Shown here piece after piece: positions 49,529 to 58,407 of a DNA stretch of 64,000 nt. The translations under genes and the position numbers were made by a program. The first letter of the stretch is position 1. Every line of letters starts with the position of its first letter. Source of the stretch: Beutenbergia cavernae DSM 12333 (GTDB lineage: Bacteria > Actinomycetota > Actinomycetes > Actinomycetales > Beutenbergiaceae); NCBI RefSeq assembly GCF_000023105.1, contig NC_012669.1, positions 3,721,025 through 3,785,024 of the forward strand. The letters run 5' to 3'. Below the pieces are notes generated by a model. It did no database searches and had not been told where the DNA came from. It saw only the letters and a list, made by a program, of their open reading frames with translations.

Positions 49529-50845
49529 TTGACCTCCAGCACCGCCACGCCCCGCTCCGTTCTCCTGCGCTCGTCGTGGGCCAACGTGAACATCGGCGAC
49601 GTCGCCCACTCGCCCGGCCTGATCACGGCGCTGCACGACGCCGATCCCGACGCGCGCATCACGCTCTGGCCGGTCCGCCTCGGCGAGCGCGAGGAGGCGA
49701 TGATCCGCCGGGCGAACCCGGGCGTGACGATCGCGAGGGGCGACCTGGACGACAGCGGCGTGCCGACGACGCCGGAGCTCGCCGCCGCGTGGGACTCCGC
49801 CGACGTGATGGTGCACGGCTCGGCCGCGAGCGCCACGCTCGCCCCGGAGCTCGCCGCCTGGCGCAAGCAGACCGGTCGACCGTACGGCTACGGCGGCGTG
49901 ACGTCCGACCCCCTCTGCCCTCCCGGGTGGGGTTCCCTCGACTCCCTGCGCGTCATGACGCAGGACCTGCCTGCGACGTTCCTCGAGGACGGCCCCCGCG
50001 AGATCCTCGACGGCGCCGAGTTCCTGTTCGCCAGGGACTCCATCAGTCTCTCCTTCCTGCGCTCCCAGCACGTGACGCCCGGGGTCCTCGAGTTCGGCCC
50101 CGACGGCACGTTCGCCTACCGCCACCGCGACGACGCCGCTGCCGACCGCTTCCTGGCGGATCTCGGGCTCGCGGCCGGAGCGTTCGGGTGCTTCGTCCCG
50201 CGCCTGCGCTACACCCCGTACCCCGACATCTACGGCACGGAGCGCACGCGCGACTTCGACCGCAAGTACGCGATCAATGCCGGCACCGTGGGGCTCGACC
50301 TCGACACGCTCGCCGCCGCGATCGCCACCTGGGTCCGCTCCACCGGCCAGCGCGCCGTCGTCGTCCCCGAGATGAGCTACGAGGTGGAGCTCGCGCAGGA
50401 CGACCTGCTCCCGCGCGTCCCCGCTGACGTCGTCGAGCACGTCACCGTGCTGGGGCGCTACTGGCCGCTGGAGGAGGCGAGCGCCGTCTACGCACGCGCC
50501 CGCGCCGTCGTCAGCATGGAGTGCCACTCGCCGATCCTCGCGTCGGTCCACGGCACGCCGACGCTGTACCTGCGCCAGCCCACCGACACGGTCAAGGGCG
50601 AGATGTACGCCGATCTCGGGGCACCCGACGTCGTCGTCGAGATCGAGCCCGACGGGCCCGAGGGCGCCGCCGCGGCCGTCGAGGCGCTGCTGGAGGACGA
50701 GGACGCCGCCCGCGCGACGTCGTCGGCCATGAACACCGCGGCCGTCGGCCGCCTGCGCGACGTCGCGCGCACCATCCTGTTCGGCGAGGGGGCATCGGAG
50801 TACGCACCAGGCGCCCAGGAGGCAGATCTTGTCCCAGCTCGCTGA
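49529..50845 (+). CDS. Polysaccharide pyruvyl transferase-like protein
   Basis: A 438-aa cytoplasmic protein resembling the CsaB/PS_pyruv_trans family (PF04230), which move pyruvate ketal groups onto glycans. It has VLLRSSWANVNIGDVAHSPG, WDSADVMVHGSAAS near residue 90, GYGGVTSDPLCPPGWGSLDS, and a late Rossmann-like segment VVSMECHSPILASVHGTPTLY containing the nucleotide-site His. Start TTG 49529 is preceded by GGAAGGA at the right spacing. Its stop lies 17 bp inside the permease gene, so translation is coupled. A pyruvyl transferase in a degradation operon is unexpected; a role in modifying imported oligomers is inference. Confidence 0.7.
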   Translation: MTSSTATPRSVLLRSSWANVNIGDVAHSPGLITALHDADPDARITLWPVRLGEREEAMIRRANPGVTIARGDLDDSGVPTTPELAAAWDSADVMVHGSAASATLAPELAAWRKQTGRPYGYGGVTSDPLCPPGWGSLDSLRVMTQDLPATFLEDGPREILDGAEFLFARDSISLSFLRSQHVTPGVLEFGPDGTFAYRHRDDAAADRFLADLGLAAGAFGCFVPRLRYTPYPDIYGTERTRDFDRKYAINAGTVGLDLDTLAAAIATWVRSTGQRAVVVPEMSYEVELAQDDLLPRVPADVVEHVTVLGRYWPLEEASAVYARARAVVSMECHSPILASVHGTPTLYLRQPTDTVKGEMYADLGAPDVVVEIEPDGPEGAAAAVEALLEDEDAARATSSAMNTAAVGRLRDVARTILFGEGASEYAPGAQEADLVPAR

Positions 50846-51827
50846 ACGACCACGCGTGTCTGCGCGGAAGGGCTCGCCGGCGCCGAAGACCGGACCGGCG
50901 CGCCCCGCGCGACGCCCTGGTCAGAGCCTCGCCCGGTGGCGGCGCGACAGGCTCCTGCTGCTGCTCGCGCTGCCCGGCGTCGCCGTCGTCCTGCTGTTCC
51001 ACTACGTGCCGCTGCTCGGCAACGTCATCGCGTTCAAGGACTACCAGCCGTTCCTCACGATCGCCCAGGCGCCGTGGTCGGGGCTCGCGAACTTCGAGGT
51101 CATCTTCAGCGGCGACCCGGTCTTCCTCAACGCGCTCGCGAACACGCTCATCATCACGCTGATCCAGGTGCTGTTCGTGTTCCCGCTGCCGTTGGCGCTC
51201 GCGCTGCTGCTCAACGAGGTGATCTCGGAGCGCATGCGCCGCACCGTGCAGTCGGTGCTCTACATGCCGCACTTCCTGTCGTGGGTCATCGTCGTGGCCC
51301 TGTTCCAGCAGATCCTCGGCAACGCCGGGATGCTCAACTCGTTCCTGCGCGAGCAGGACCTCGCGACGTTCTCCATCATCGGCGTCCCCGAGCTGTTCAA
51401 GGTGCTCATCACGAGCCAGGTGATCTGGAAGGACACCGGCTGGGGCACGATCATCTTCCTCGCGGCGATCTCGCGCGTGGACACGTCCCAGTACGAGGCG
51501 GCGGCGATGGACGGCGCCGGCGCCCCCCGGCGGCTGTGGCACGTGACGCTCCCCGCCATCCGCTCCGTGTTCATCCTGCTGCTGATCCTGCGGCTCGGGG
51601 ACGCGCTCACCGTCGGCTTCGAGCAGATCATCCTGCAGCAGGGAGCCGTCGGGTCGACGGCCAGCGAGGTGCTCGACACGTACGTCTACAACCACGGCAT
51701 CGTCGGCGGGAACTGGGGCCAGGCCGCAGCCGTCGGCCTCACGAAGGGCGTGATCTCCGTGCTGCTCGTGCTCGGCGCGAACAAGCTCGCGCACATGTTC
51801 GGCGAGCGGGGGGTGTATCACAAGTGA
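50829..51827 (+). CDS. ABC transporter permease, LplB type
   Basis: A 332-aa inner-membrane permease with six helices after a basic, Pro-rich N-terminus. The EAA loop YEAAAMDGAGAPRRLWHVTLP (about 224-243) is the ATPase contact. FHYVPLLGNVIAFKDYQPF and AMLNSFLR-like segments are typical of LplB proteins that pair with YtcP. Start TTG 50829 has GGAGG upstream and overlaps the preceding gene. Together with the next permease and the lipoprotein it imports an oligosaccharide; the ATPase is not in the window and may be a shared MsmX-type protein. Confidence 0.88.
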   Translation: MSQLAERPRVSARKGSPAPKTGPARPARRPGQSLARWRRDRLLLLLALPGVAVVLLFHYVPLLGNVIAFKDYQPFLTIAQAPWSGLANFEVIFSGDPVFLNALANTLIITLIQVLFVFPLPLALALLLNEVISERMRRTVQSVLYMPHFLSWVIVVALFQQILGNAGMLNSFLREQDLATFSIIGVPELFKVLITSQVIWKDTGWGTIIFLAAISRVDTSQYEAAAMDGAGAPRRLWHVTLPAIRSVFILLLILRLGDALTVGFEQIILQQGAVGSTASEVLDTYVYNHGIVGGNWGQAAAVGLTKGVISVLLVLGANKLAHMFGERGVYHK

Positions 51828-52777
51828 CGACGACGACGTCGCCCCTCGGGCTGCTGGAGAAGCCTCGCCAGATCAGGCCCTCCAACCCGTCCGGCCGGCC
51901 ACCGTGGATGGGTCGCCCCAGCCGGGTGCTCATGGCGTTCCGCGGGCTCATCCTCGCGATCGGCTGCGCCGCCGTCATCCTGCCGTTCGTCGCCGTGGTC
52001 TCCACGTCGCTCGCCACGCAGGAGGAGGTGACGGCGAACGGCGGCTTCGTGTTCCTCGTGCGCGAGCCCACGCTCGCCTCGTATCACGCGATCCTCTCCG
52101 GCGGAGTCGTGACCCGGGCGCTGCTCATCAGCATCGGCGTCACGGCGGTCGGCGCCCTGCTCTCGCTGGCGTGCACGATCGGGCTCGCGTACTCGCTGTC
52201 GCGACCCGGATCGCTCGGGTCTCGACCGATCCTGCTCGCCACGCTGTTCACGATGCTGTTCAGCCCGGGCATGATCCCGATGTACCTCGTGGTCAAGCAG
52301 CTCGGCCTGCTCGACAACCTGCTCGCGCTGATCCTTCCCGTGCTCATCAACGCGTTCAACGTCATCGTGATGCGGGAGTTCTTCCTCGACATCCCGAGCG
52401 AGCTCCTCGAGAGCGCCCGCATCGACGGGGCGAACGACCTGACGATCCTCGCGCGCATCGTCCTGCCGCTGTCCAAGGCCGTCATCGCCGTCATCGGCCT
52501 GTTCTACGCGGTCGGGTACTGGAACGCGTTCTTCAACGCGCTGCTCTACATCAGCTCACCTGATCGCTGGCCGCTCCAGCTCGTCCTGCGCACGTACGTC
52601 GTCAACGAGACGCCGATGGGGGTGGACGAGATCTCCGCCGGGTCGGACTCGCTGCCCCCGCAGCTCTCGATCCAGATGGCGATCCTCGTGATCTCCATCG
52701 TCCCGATCCTCCTCGTGTACCCGTTCCTCCAGAAGCACTTCACCAAGGGGCTCATGATCGGCGCCGTCAAGGGCTGA
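51824..52777 (+). CDS. ABC transporter permease, YtcP type
   Basis: A 317-aa carbohydrate permease with six helices (VLMAFRGLILAIGCAAVIL, ... VISIVPILLVYPF). The EAA loop reads LLESARIDGANDLTILARIVLP, and the C-terminal FLQKHFTKGLMIGAVKG is the standard YtcP ending. GTG 51824 overlaps the LplB stop (GTGA). It forms a heterodimer with the LplB permease. The solute-binding protein follows 49 bp downstream. Confidence 0.9.
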   Translation: MTTTTSPLGLLEKPRQIRPSNPSGRPPWMGRPSRVLMAFRGLILAIGCAAVILPFVAVVSTSLATQEEVTANGGFVFLVREPTLASYHAILSGGVVTRALLISIGVTAVGALLSLACTIGLAYSLSRPGSLGSRPILLATLFTMLFSPGMIPMYLVVKQLGLLDNLLALILPVLINAFNVIVMREFFLDIPSELLESARIDGANDLTILARIVLPLSKAVIAVIGLFYAVGYWNAFFNALLYISSPDRWPLQLVLRTYVVNETPMGVDEISAGSDSLPPQLSIQMAILVISIVPILLVYPFLQKHFTKGLMIGAVKG

Positions 52778-52826
52778 TCGTCCGTTCCACCCACCCACTC
52801 CTCCTCGATGTAGCGGAAGGACCTCC

Positions 52827-54470
52827 ATGTCCAGCACCCTGTCCCGTCGCACGTTCTTCGGCGTCACGGGCGCCCTCGGCACGATGGGCCTCGCGGCCGC
52901 GTGCTCCTCCGGCGGCTCCGGCGACTCCGGGGGCGACTCCGACGCCACCTCAGGCGGTGAGCGCGGCAGCGGCATCCTGCCGACGTACCAGCCGAACGAC
53001 TCGTTCCCGCCCGACCTCGCCTCCGACAACGCCGACGTCTCGCCGGCGTACTTCACCTACCCGGACCCGCCCCAGGCCGTGACGGACGGCGCCCCGGGCT
53101 CGGGCGGCTCGATCAGTGCTCTGACTTTCACGTACGACCCCGTCGCACCGGAGCTGAACAGCAACGCGCTGTGGCAGAACCTCAACGAGGCGCTCGGCGT
53201 CGAGCTCGACCTGCAGTACACCCCGGCGGCCGACTACGACGCCCGGTTCGCCACGACGATCGCCGGGAACGACCTGCCCGACCTCGTCGCCATCAAGGGC
53301 GCGCAGCAGCAGATGCCCGCGCTGCTGGCGGCGAAGTTCACGGACCTCAGCGAACACCTCGCCGGCGATGCCGTCCTGGACTACCCGAACCTCGCCGCGC
53401 TGCCCACCCCGAGCTGGCTGAGCACCGTGTACGAGGGGAAGATCTGGGGCGTCCCGGTGCCGCGCTCCCTCATCGGCACCGTGCTCTACACCCGTGCGGA
53501 CCTGCTGGAGCAGGCCGGCCTGTCGCTGCAGCCGGAGTCGCTCGAGGAGTTCATCGCAATGGCCGAGGCGCTCACGGACGAACGCTCCGGGAAGTGGGCG
53601 TTCGGCCAGACGCCGATCAACGTGATGCTCGAGGTCAACGGCGTGGCGAACGGCTGGTCCGTCGACGACGCCGGCACGTTCACGTACAACAGCACCCGTC
53701 CGGAGTACGAGCAGGCTCTCGCCGACGCGCTGGACCTCAACACCCGCGGCGTCGTGCACCCCGACGGCAACGCCGCTCAGAACACGCAGCGCAACGAGTG
53801 GATGATGGCCGGGACGACGGCGTTCCAGATCGGTGGGTACGCCGGTTGGGGCAAGTTCTACGTCCAGGGCGCCGGGATCGACGGCTTCCGCCTCACGGGC
53901 ATGCTGTCGCCGGCCCGCGAGGCGGGCGGCACGATGGTCCGGGCCGCCGGCAACCCGGCGTCGCACTTCTCGGCGATCGCGAAGCAGGACGACCCCGAGC
54001 GCCTGCTCGAGATCCTCCGGGTGCTCGACTGGCTGGCCGCGCCGTTCGGCAGCTCGGAGTACGTCACCCGCCGGTTCGGCGTGGAGGGCGAGACGTTCAA
54101 CTTCGACGGCCCCGACCCGGTGCTCACGTCCGCGGGCGTCAACCAGGCCACGCTCCCGGTCCGCTACGTCACGGAGAACTCGCCGGTCATCTACGAGGCG
54201 AACAACGAGCAGGCTGTGCAGGACCAGTTCGACTTCCAGGAGGCGGGGCTCCAGTACACGGTGCCCGACCCGACTGTCGGCCTGTACTCCGAGACGGCCG
54301 TGAGCTCCGGTGCGGGACCCTCCACGGAGCTCAACGACGTGCAGACCGAGATCCTGCTCGGCAACCAGCCCGTCTCGACCTGGGCGCCGGCCGTCGAGAA
54401 GTACATGGCCGCAGCTGGTGACGCGATCAAGGCCGAGTACGAGGAGGCGTGGGCCCAGCTGAACGGCTGA
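52827..54470 (+). CDS. Extracellular solute-binding lipoprotein, YtcQ/LplA type
   Basis: A 547-aa carbohydrate-binding lipoprotein. The Tat-like SRRTFFGVTGALG (Arg-Arg at 7-8) is followed by the lipobox LAAAC with lipidated Cys26 and a Gly/Ser/Asp linker. The mature protein has the long two-lobe fold of LplA/YtcQ binding proteins (YTPAADYDARFATTIAGND, PWxKxx-less, GRFDG-less core) which usually bind uronate-containing or large oligosaccharides. It is the receptor for the two permeases. ATG 52827 has GGAAGGACC upstream. A hairpin 16 bp after the stop may reduce read-through to the lyase genes. Confidence 0.85.
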   Translation: MSSTLSRRTFFGVTGALGTMGLAAACSSGGSGDSGGDSDATSGGERGSGILPTYQPNDSFPPDLASDNADVSPAYFTYPDPPQAVTDGAPGSGGSISALTFTYDPVAPELNSNALWQNLNEALGVELDLQYTPAADYDARFATTIAGNDLPDLVAIKGAQQQMPALLAAKFTDLSEHLAGDAVLDYPNLAALPTPSWLSTVYEGKIWGVPVPRSLIGTVLYTRADLLEQAGLSLQPESLEEFIAMAEALTDERSGKWAFGQTPINVMLEVNGVANGWSVDDAGTFTYNSTRPEYEQALADALDLNTRGVVHPDGNAAQNTQRNEWMMAGTTAFQIGGYAGWGKFYVQGAGIDGFRLTGMLSPAREAGGTMVRAAGNPASHFSAIAKQDDPERLLEILRVLDWLAAPFGSSEYVTRRFGVEGETFNFDGPDPVLTSAGVNQATLPVRYVTENSPVIYEANNEQAVQDQFDFQEAGLQYTVPDPTVGLYSETAVSSGAGPSTELNDVQTEILLGNQPVSTWAPAVEKYMAAAGDAIKAEYEEAWAQLNG

Positions 54471-54485
54471 CGACCCGCGTCACGC

Positions 54486-54522
54486 GGGTAGGTCGGCGGC
54501 GGGACCCGCCGCCGACCTACCC
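54486..54522 (+). terminator. Strong hairpin between importer and lyase genes
   Basis: GGGTAGGTCGGCGGC (54486-54500) pairs perfectly with GCCGCCGACCTACCC (54508-54522); the loop GGGACCC may add further pairs. It lies 16 bp after the solute-binding protein stop, 55 bp before the first lyase. It may act as a partial terminator or an mRNA stabiliser separating importer and enzyme levels. Confidence 0.6.
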
Positions 54523-54576
54523 CCGCTGTGCCCTGCTGTGGGAACACCGACGTCCGACGCACGGAAGGTGAGCACG

Positions 54577-57500
54577 ATGACGAGCTCCGCGTCCCGCACC
54601 ACCCAGCACCACCCGGCCGGTCCGCCCGGTGCGACAAGGCGCCGCCGCCGGAGCGGGAGCGCCCGTGCCCGTGCCGTCGCGGCCGCGGTGGTCGGACTGG
54701 CTCTCCTCAGCCCAGGACTCGTGTCCGTCCCCGCCGCCGCGCAGGGCGAGTCTGACCTCGGCGAGCTGCTCGACCTGACCCGTCCGGAGCTTGCCGCCGT
54801 GGCGGCGCGCCTGGCCGACGGCGACGAGGCGGGAGCCGCTGACGAGGTCCTGCAGTTCTACGCCCATCGCACGGGCATCGAGTTCCCCGCCCCCAGTGGC
54901 GGAGGCCTGGGAGACGCGACGGCGGACGAGCTGGCCGCCGGGATCTTCCGCTTCGGAACGGAGACCCGGGACTTCTACGACGACGCCGCGCAACGGATCG
55001 ACGTCGACTGGCAGGACACCTGGGGAGGCACCGAGGACGTTCCCGGCGGTGCGCAGGTGCTGATGACCGATCTCTCCTTCATGCCGACGCTCGTCTATGC
55101 CAGCCTCCACGAGACGGATCCGGAACGACGGCAGGCGTATGCCACCGCGTGGATGCAGATCTCGCTCGACCTGTTCGAGGACGTCACCAGCTGGCCGACG
55201 AACAGGAACCTGTCGGCGGCGAAGCGGCTGGCCCAGCTCGTCAGCGCGTTCTCGGTCTTCCGCACCGAGCCGACCCTTGCTGCCGGCGATCTCGTGACGT
55301 ACCTCGTCGGTGTGCACGCGACGACCGATCGCCTCACCGTGGTCCTGCCGATCCATGGCGGGAACAACCAGTACTTGTCGATCGCCCGCTCGATCTACTA
55401 CTCGGCGGTGTACTTTCCCGAGTTCTCGGCATCGTTCGTCTGGGAGCCCAACGCCGCACGAGCCGTCGAGTGGTTCGTCGACCGCCATATCAAGAGTGAC
55501 AGCGTGTACAGCGAGCCCACGGTCAACTATCAGGCGTACGCGGCGGACCTGCTCAACGGCGTCATCACCATGGCTGACCTCAACGGGCGTACCCTGCCGG
55601 CTTCGATCGCCCGAGCCTCCGACTGGATCGCTGACTCGCTCTTCGCCACCCGGATGCCGAACCTCCAGGCCGCTCTGGTCGGAGACGCAAAGGATCCCGA
55701 TGCCGGGATCGGCGCCATCCGGACCAGCGGCGAGCGGAACGGGTGGTCCGACTTCGCTTGGGTGGCCTCCGATCGCACGGAGGGGAGCGCGCCGACTCTC
55801 GGATCCACGGTGTACCCCGTCAGCTTCGCGGTCCAACGCTCTGGCTGGGACTCCGACGCCAGGTACATGCTGATCAACAACCAGAACACGACCTACACCG
55901 CGTCGCACCGACACCCGGACGACCTCAGCGTCGTCATGGCCGCATACGGACGCCCGCTCATCGTCGACCCCGGGGCGCATGAGTACACCGCCACGCCGAC
56001 GAACGACTGGATGCGGAAGACGACAGAGGCGCATAACACCGTCGAGGTGGACGGTCTGCCGCAGCGGGCGGGCGTCACCCGAGCCACCTGGCTGTGGCGC
56101 TCGAACGCCGGTCTCGACGTCTACCGTGGCGAGGCACTCGGCTACGACCCGGTGTCGCACGACCGCGTCGTGTACTTCGTCAAGCCCGGCTTCTGGATCG
56201 TCTCCGACAGCCTGACCGGTGATACCGCCGCGCACGACTACCGACAGCTCTGGCACTTTCCTGGCGACCCGGTCGTCGTGAACCCGAGCACTCACGCCGC
56301 CACTGTCGGTTTCGACACCGTGCCGGGCGCCGACCCGGTCGCCGGGGTCCAACTGGTGCCCGTGGCGTCCGGAGGCGCCGATCTCACACCGACCGTCCAC
56401 GACGACGGCGCCGTGCAGCTGGTGGGTGGCGAGCTGCTGACGGACGTCGACTTCCTGTCGTACGACTGGTCGGCGACCGGGGCGACGGGTGTGGACACGG
56501 TCGTCTTCCCCGGCGAGGCAGGCCCCGCCCCGTCCGTGTCCGCGACCCGCATCGAGCTTCCGGGCGTGGATCACTCGGTGGCCACGGCGATGCAGATCGA
56601 GCTGCCGGAGTCGGTGGGGCGCTTCTACCTCTCACGAGAAGCGACCCCGACGCCACGAACGTTCGGCACCGCCGCGACCGACGGCGAGTCGGCCTACCTC
56701 GAGCGGGACGCGGCGGGCGCGCTGACCAGGTTCGCGCTCACCTCGGGCACGACGCTCGCCGACGACGGAGCGAGCCTCGTCGAGGCCTCGGACGTCGTGT
56801 CGGACCTCGATGTCGGGCTGCAGGGCTCGACGGCCACCGTCTCGCTCGGCGACCCCTTCAGCGGCACGATCTCGATCCACGCGCCCGCCGCGAGCGTCGT
56901 CATGGTCAACGGGAGCCCGACGACGTTCACGCGGACCGGAGACCTCGTCACGATCACGCTGGCCCCGGATCTCGACCTCCCCACAGTGCTCGAGGAGGAG
57001 TTCGACGACGCCGGCCTCGACAGCACCGTCTACGACTTCGCGGACGGCGACCTCGAGGGCTGGACACCGCAGCAGGCCACGTGGTCGCTCGGTGGCCCCG
57101 ACGGCTCCCGGCTCGCGCAGAGCTCGACGGAGGACGTGCAGTCGTTCGCCGTCCAGCAGGACGTGCCCACCGACCTGGTCATGAGTGCTGAGATCGAACC
57201 GGGTGCGGCCGGTCAGGCCACCACGCGGACCGGGCTCGCCTTCAGGTACCGCGACTCGCGGAACTACTATCGCGCGAACCTCCTGAACACGCGGGAGGAC
57301 GTGACGCTGCAGATCGTCAAGGTCTACAACGGCGAGCAGGAGGTTCTCGCAGAGCGCGGTGTGCCGCTCGACGTCGGTGCTGCGCACCTGTTGACCGTCT
57401 CGGCGGTGGGCAGTCATCTCACGGCGACGGTAGGGGACACCTCGATCGCCGCCGACGACACGCGGCTGACGAACGGCGGTGTCGCTGCCTACACGCACCG

Positions 57501-58359
57501 GCGCGCCGCCACCTTCGACGACATCACGATCTCGGAGGCGATCGACGGGAGCACGTGGCAGGGCATCGGCGGCGAGGTCTCGGTCGAGGAGGGGCAGCTG
57601 CACGTCGCGCCCTCGGACGGCCGCGCGCACGTGCTGGCCCGCTCGACCATGCCCGAGCGCTTCTCCGAGCAGTGTGACTACGCGGCCACCGCGACGATCA
57701 CGCTGGGTGGCGTCGGCCAGGCGGGCATCTCCCTGCGGGACTCCACGGACTCCTACGGGTACCGGATCCACGTCGGAAGGACGAGCGCAGGCACCTGGTA
57801 CGCGAGCGTGATCCGCGAGGCCCACCGTTCGGGTCCGGTCACGCTGGCGTCGGTGTCGATCCCCGAGCGACCCGACGGCCCGGTCGAGCTCGGCACCACG
57901 GTCCACGGCGACCTCATCACCGTGACGATCGACGGCGCCCAGGTGGCCCAGGTGCGCGACACGGTCGTCAGGAGCGGTGGGGTCGGGCTGTACGCCACTG
58001 TCGCGAGCACCGTCGACGACCTGACCGTGGCCCGGTCGTGCGGGTCGGACGAACCGGTGCTCGTGCCCGAGCCAGAGGGCTGGGAGGCGGCCACCGCATA
58101 CGGGGCCGGTGACCTCGTCGCCCACGACGACGCGACCTGGCTGGCGTCGTGGTGGACGCAGGGCGAGGAGCCCGGCCAGCCCTACGGCGCCTGGCAGGAG
58201 ATCGGTGTGGCCGACGACGGCGCCGCGCTGTGGACGCCGTCGCGCGTGTTCGTCGCGGGCGACGTCGTGGAGCACGAGTCGCTCCGGTACCGGGCGGCGT
58301 GGTGGACGAGGAACCAGGTGCCAGGCGACCCCCATGGCCCCTGGCAGCCCACGGATTGA
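54577..58359 (+). CDS. Secreted heparinase II/III-type polysaccharide lyase with two CBM5/12-like modules
   Basis: A 1260-aa exported enzyme. After a long basic signal (RRRRRSGSARARAVAAAVV, cleavage near AAAQG) comes an alpha/alpha toroid (about 60-390; NNQYLSIARSIYYSAVYFPEF) and the heparinase II/III beta-sandwich with ASHRHPDDLSVVMAAYG (about 442-458) and IVDPGAHEY. Two laminin-G/CBM-like domains follow (about 818-985 and 989-1153). The C-terminus has two CBM5/12-like modules (about 1168-1208 and 1218-1258) with YGAGDLVAHDDATWLASWW and FVAGDVVEHESLRYRAAWW, known from chitinases. The enzyme should cleave uronate glycans by beta-elimination. ATG 54577 follows GGAAGG; GTG 54568 is possible. 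Confidence 0.82.
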   Translation: MTSSASRTTQHHPAGPPGATRRRRRSGSARARAVAAAVVGLALLSPGLVSVPAAAQGESDLGELLDLTRPELAAVAARLADGDEAGAADEVLQFYAHRTGIEFPAPSGGGLGDATADELAAGIFRFGTETRDFYDDAAQRIDVDWQDTWGGTEDVPGGAQVLMTDLSFMPTLVYASLHETDPERRQAYATAWMQISLDLFEDVTSWPTNRNLSAAKRLAQLVSAFSVFRTEPTLAAGDLVTYLVGVHATTDRLTVVLPIHGGNNQYLSIARSIYYSAVYFPEFSASFVWEPNAARAVEWFVDRHIKSDSVYSEPTVNYQAYAADLLNGVITMADLNGRTLPASIARASDWIADSLFATRMPNLQAALVGDAKDPDAGIGAIRTSGERNGWSDFAWVASDRTEGSAPTLGSTVYPVSFAVQRSGWDSDARYMLINNQNTTYTASHRHPDDLSVVMAAYGRPLIVDPGAHEYTATPTNDWMRKTTEAHNTVEVDGLPQRAGVTRATWLWRSNAGLDVYRGEALGYDPVSHDRVVYFVKPGFWIVSDSLTGDTAAHDYRQLWHFPGDPVVVNPSTHAATVGFDTVPGADPVAGVQLVPVASGGADLTPTVHDDGAVQLVGGELLTDVDFLSYDWSATGATGVDTVVFPGEAGPAPSVSATRIELPGVDHSVATAMQIELPESVGRFYLSREATPTPRTFGTAATDGESAYLERDAAGALTRFALTSGTTLADDGASLVEASDVVSDLDVGLQGSTATVSLGDPFSGTISIHAPAASVVMVNGSPTTFTRTGDLVTITLAPDLDLPTVLEEEFDDAGLDSTVYDFADGDLEGWTPQQATWSLGGPDGSRLAQSSTEDVQSFAVQQDVPTDLVMSAEIEPGAAGQATTRTGLAFRYRDSRNYYRANLLNTREDVTLQIVKVYNGEQEVLAERGVPLDVGAAHLLTVSAVGSHLTATVGDTSIAADDTRLTNGGVAAYTHRRAATFDDITISEAIDGSTWQGIGGEVSVEEGQLHVAPSDGRAHVLARSTMPERFSEQCDYAATATITLGGVGQAGISLRDSTDSYGYRIHVGRTSAGTWYASVIREAHRSGPVTLASVSIPERPDGPVELGTTVHGDLITVTIDGAQVAQVRDTVVRSGGVGLYATVASTVDDLTVARSCGSDEPVLVPEPEGWEAATAYGAGDLVAHDDATWLASWWTQGEEPGQPYGAWQEIGVADDGAALWTPSRVFVAGDVVEHESLRYRAAWWTRNQVPGDPHGPWQPTD

Positions 58360-58407
58360 CACAGGTCCGTGCCGGTGGTGCACGGACCACGACGTGAGGA
58401 GACGCGG

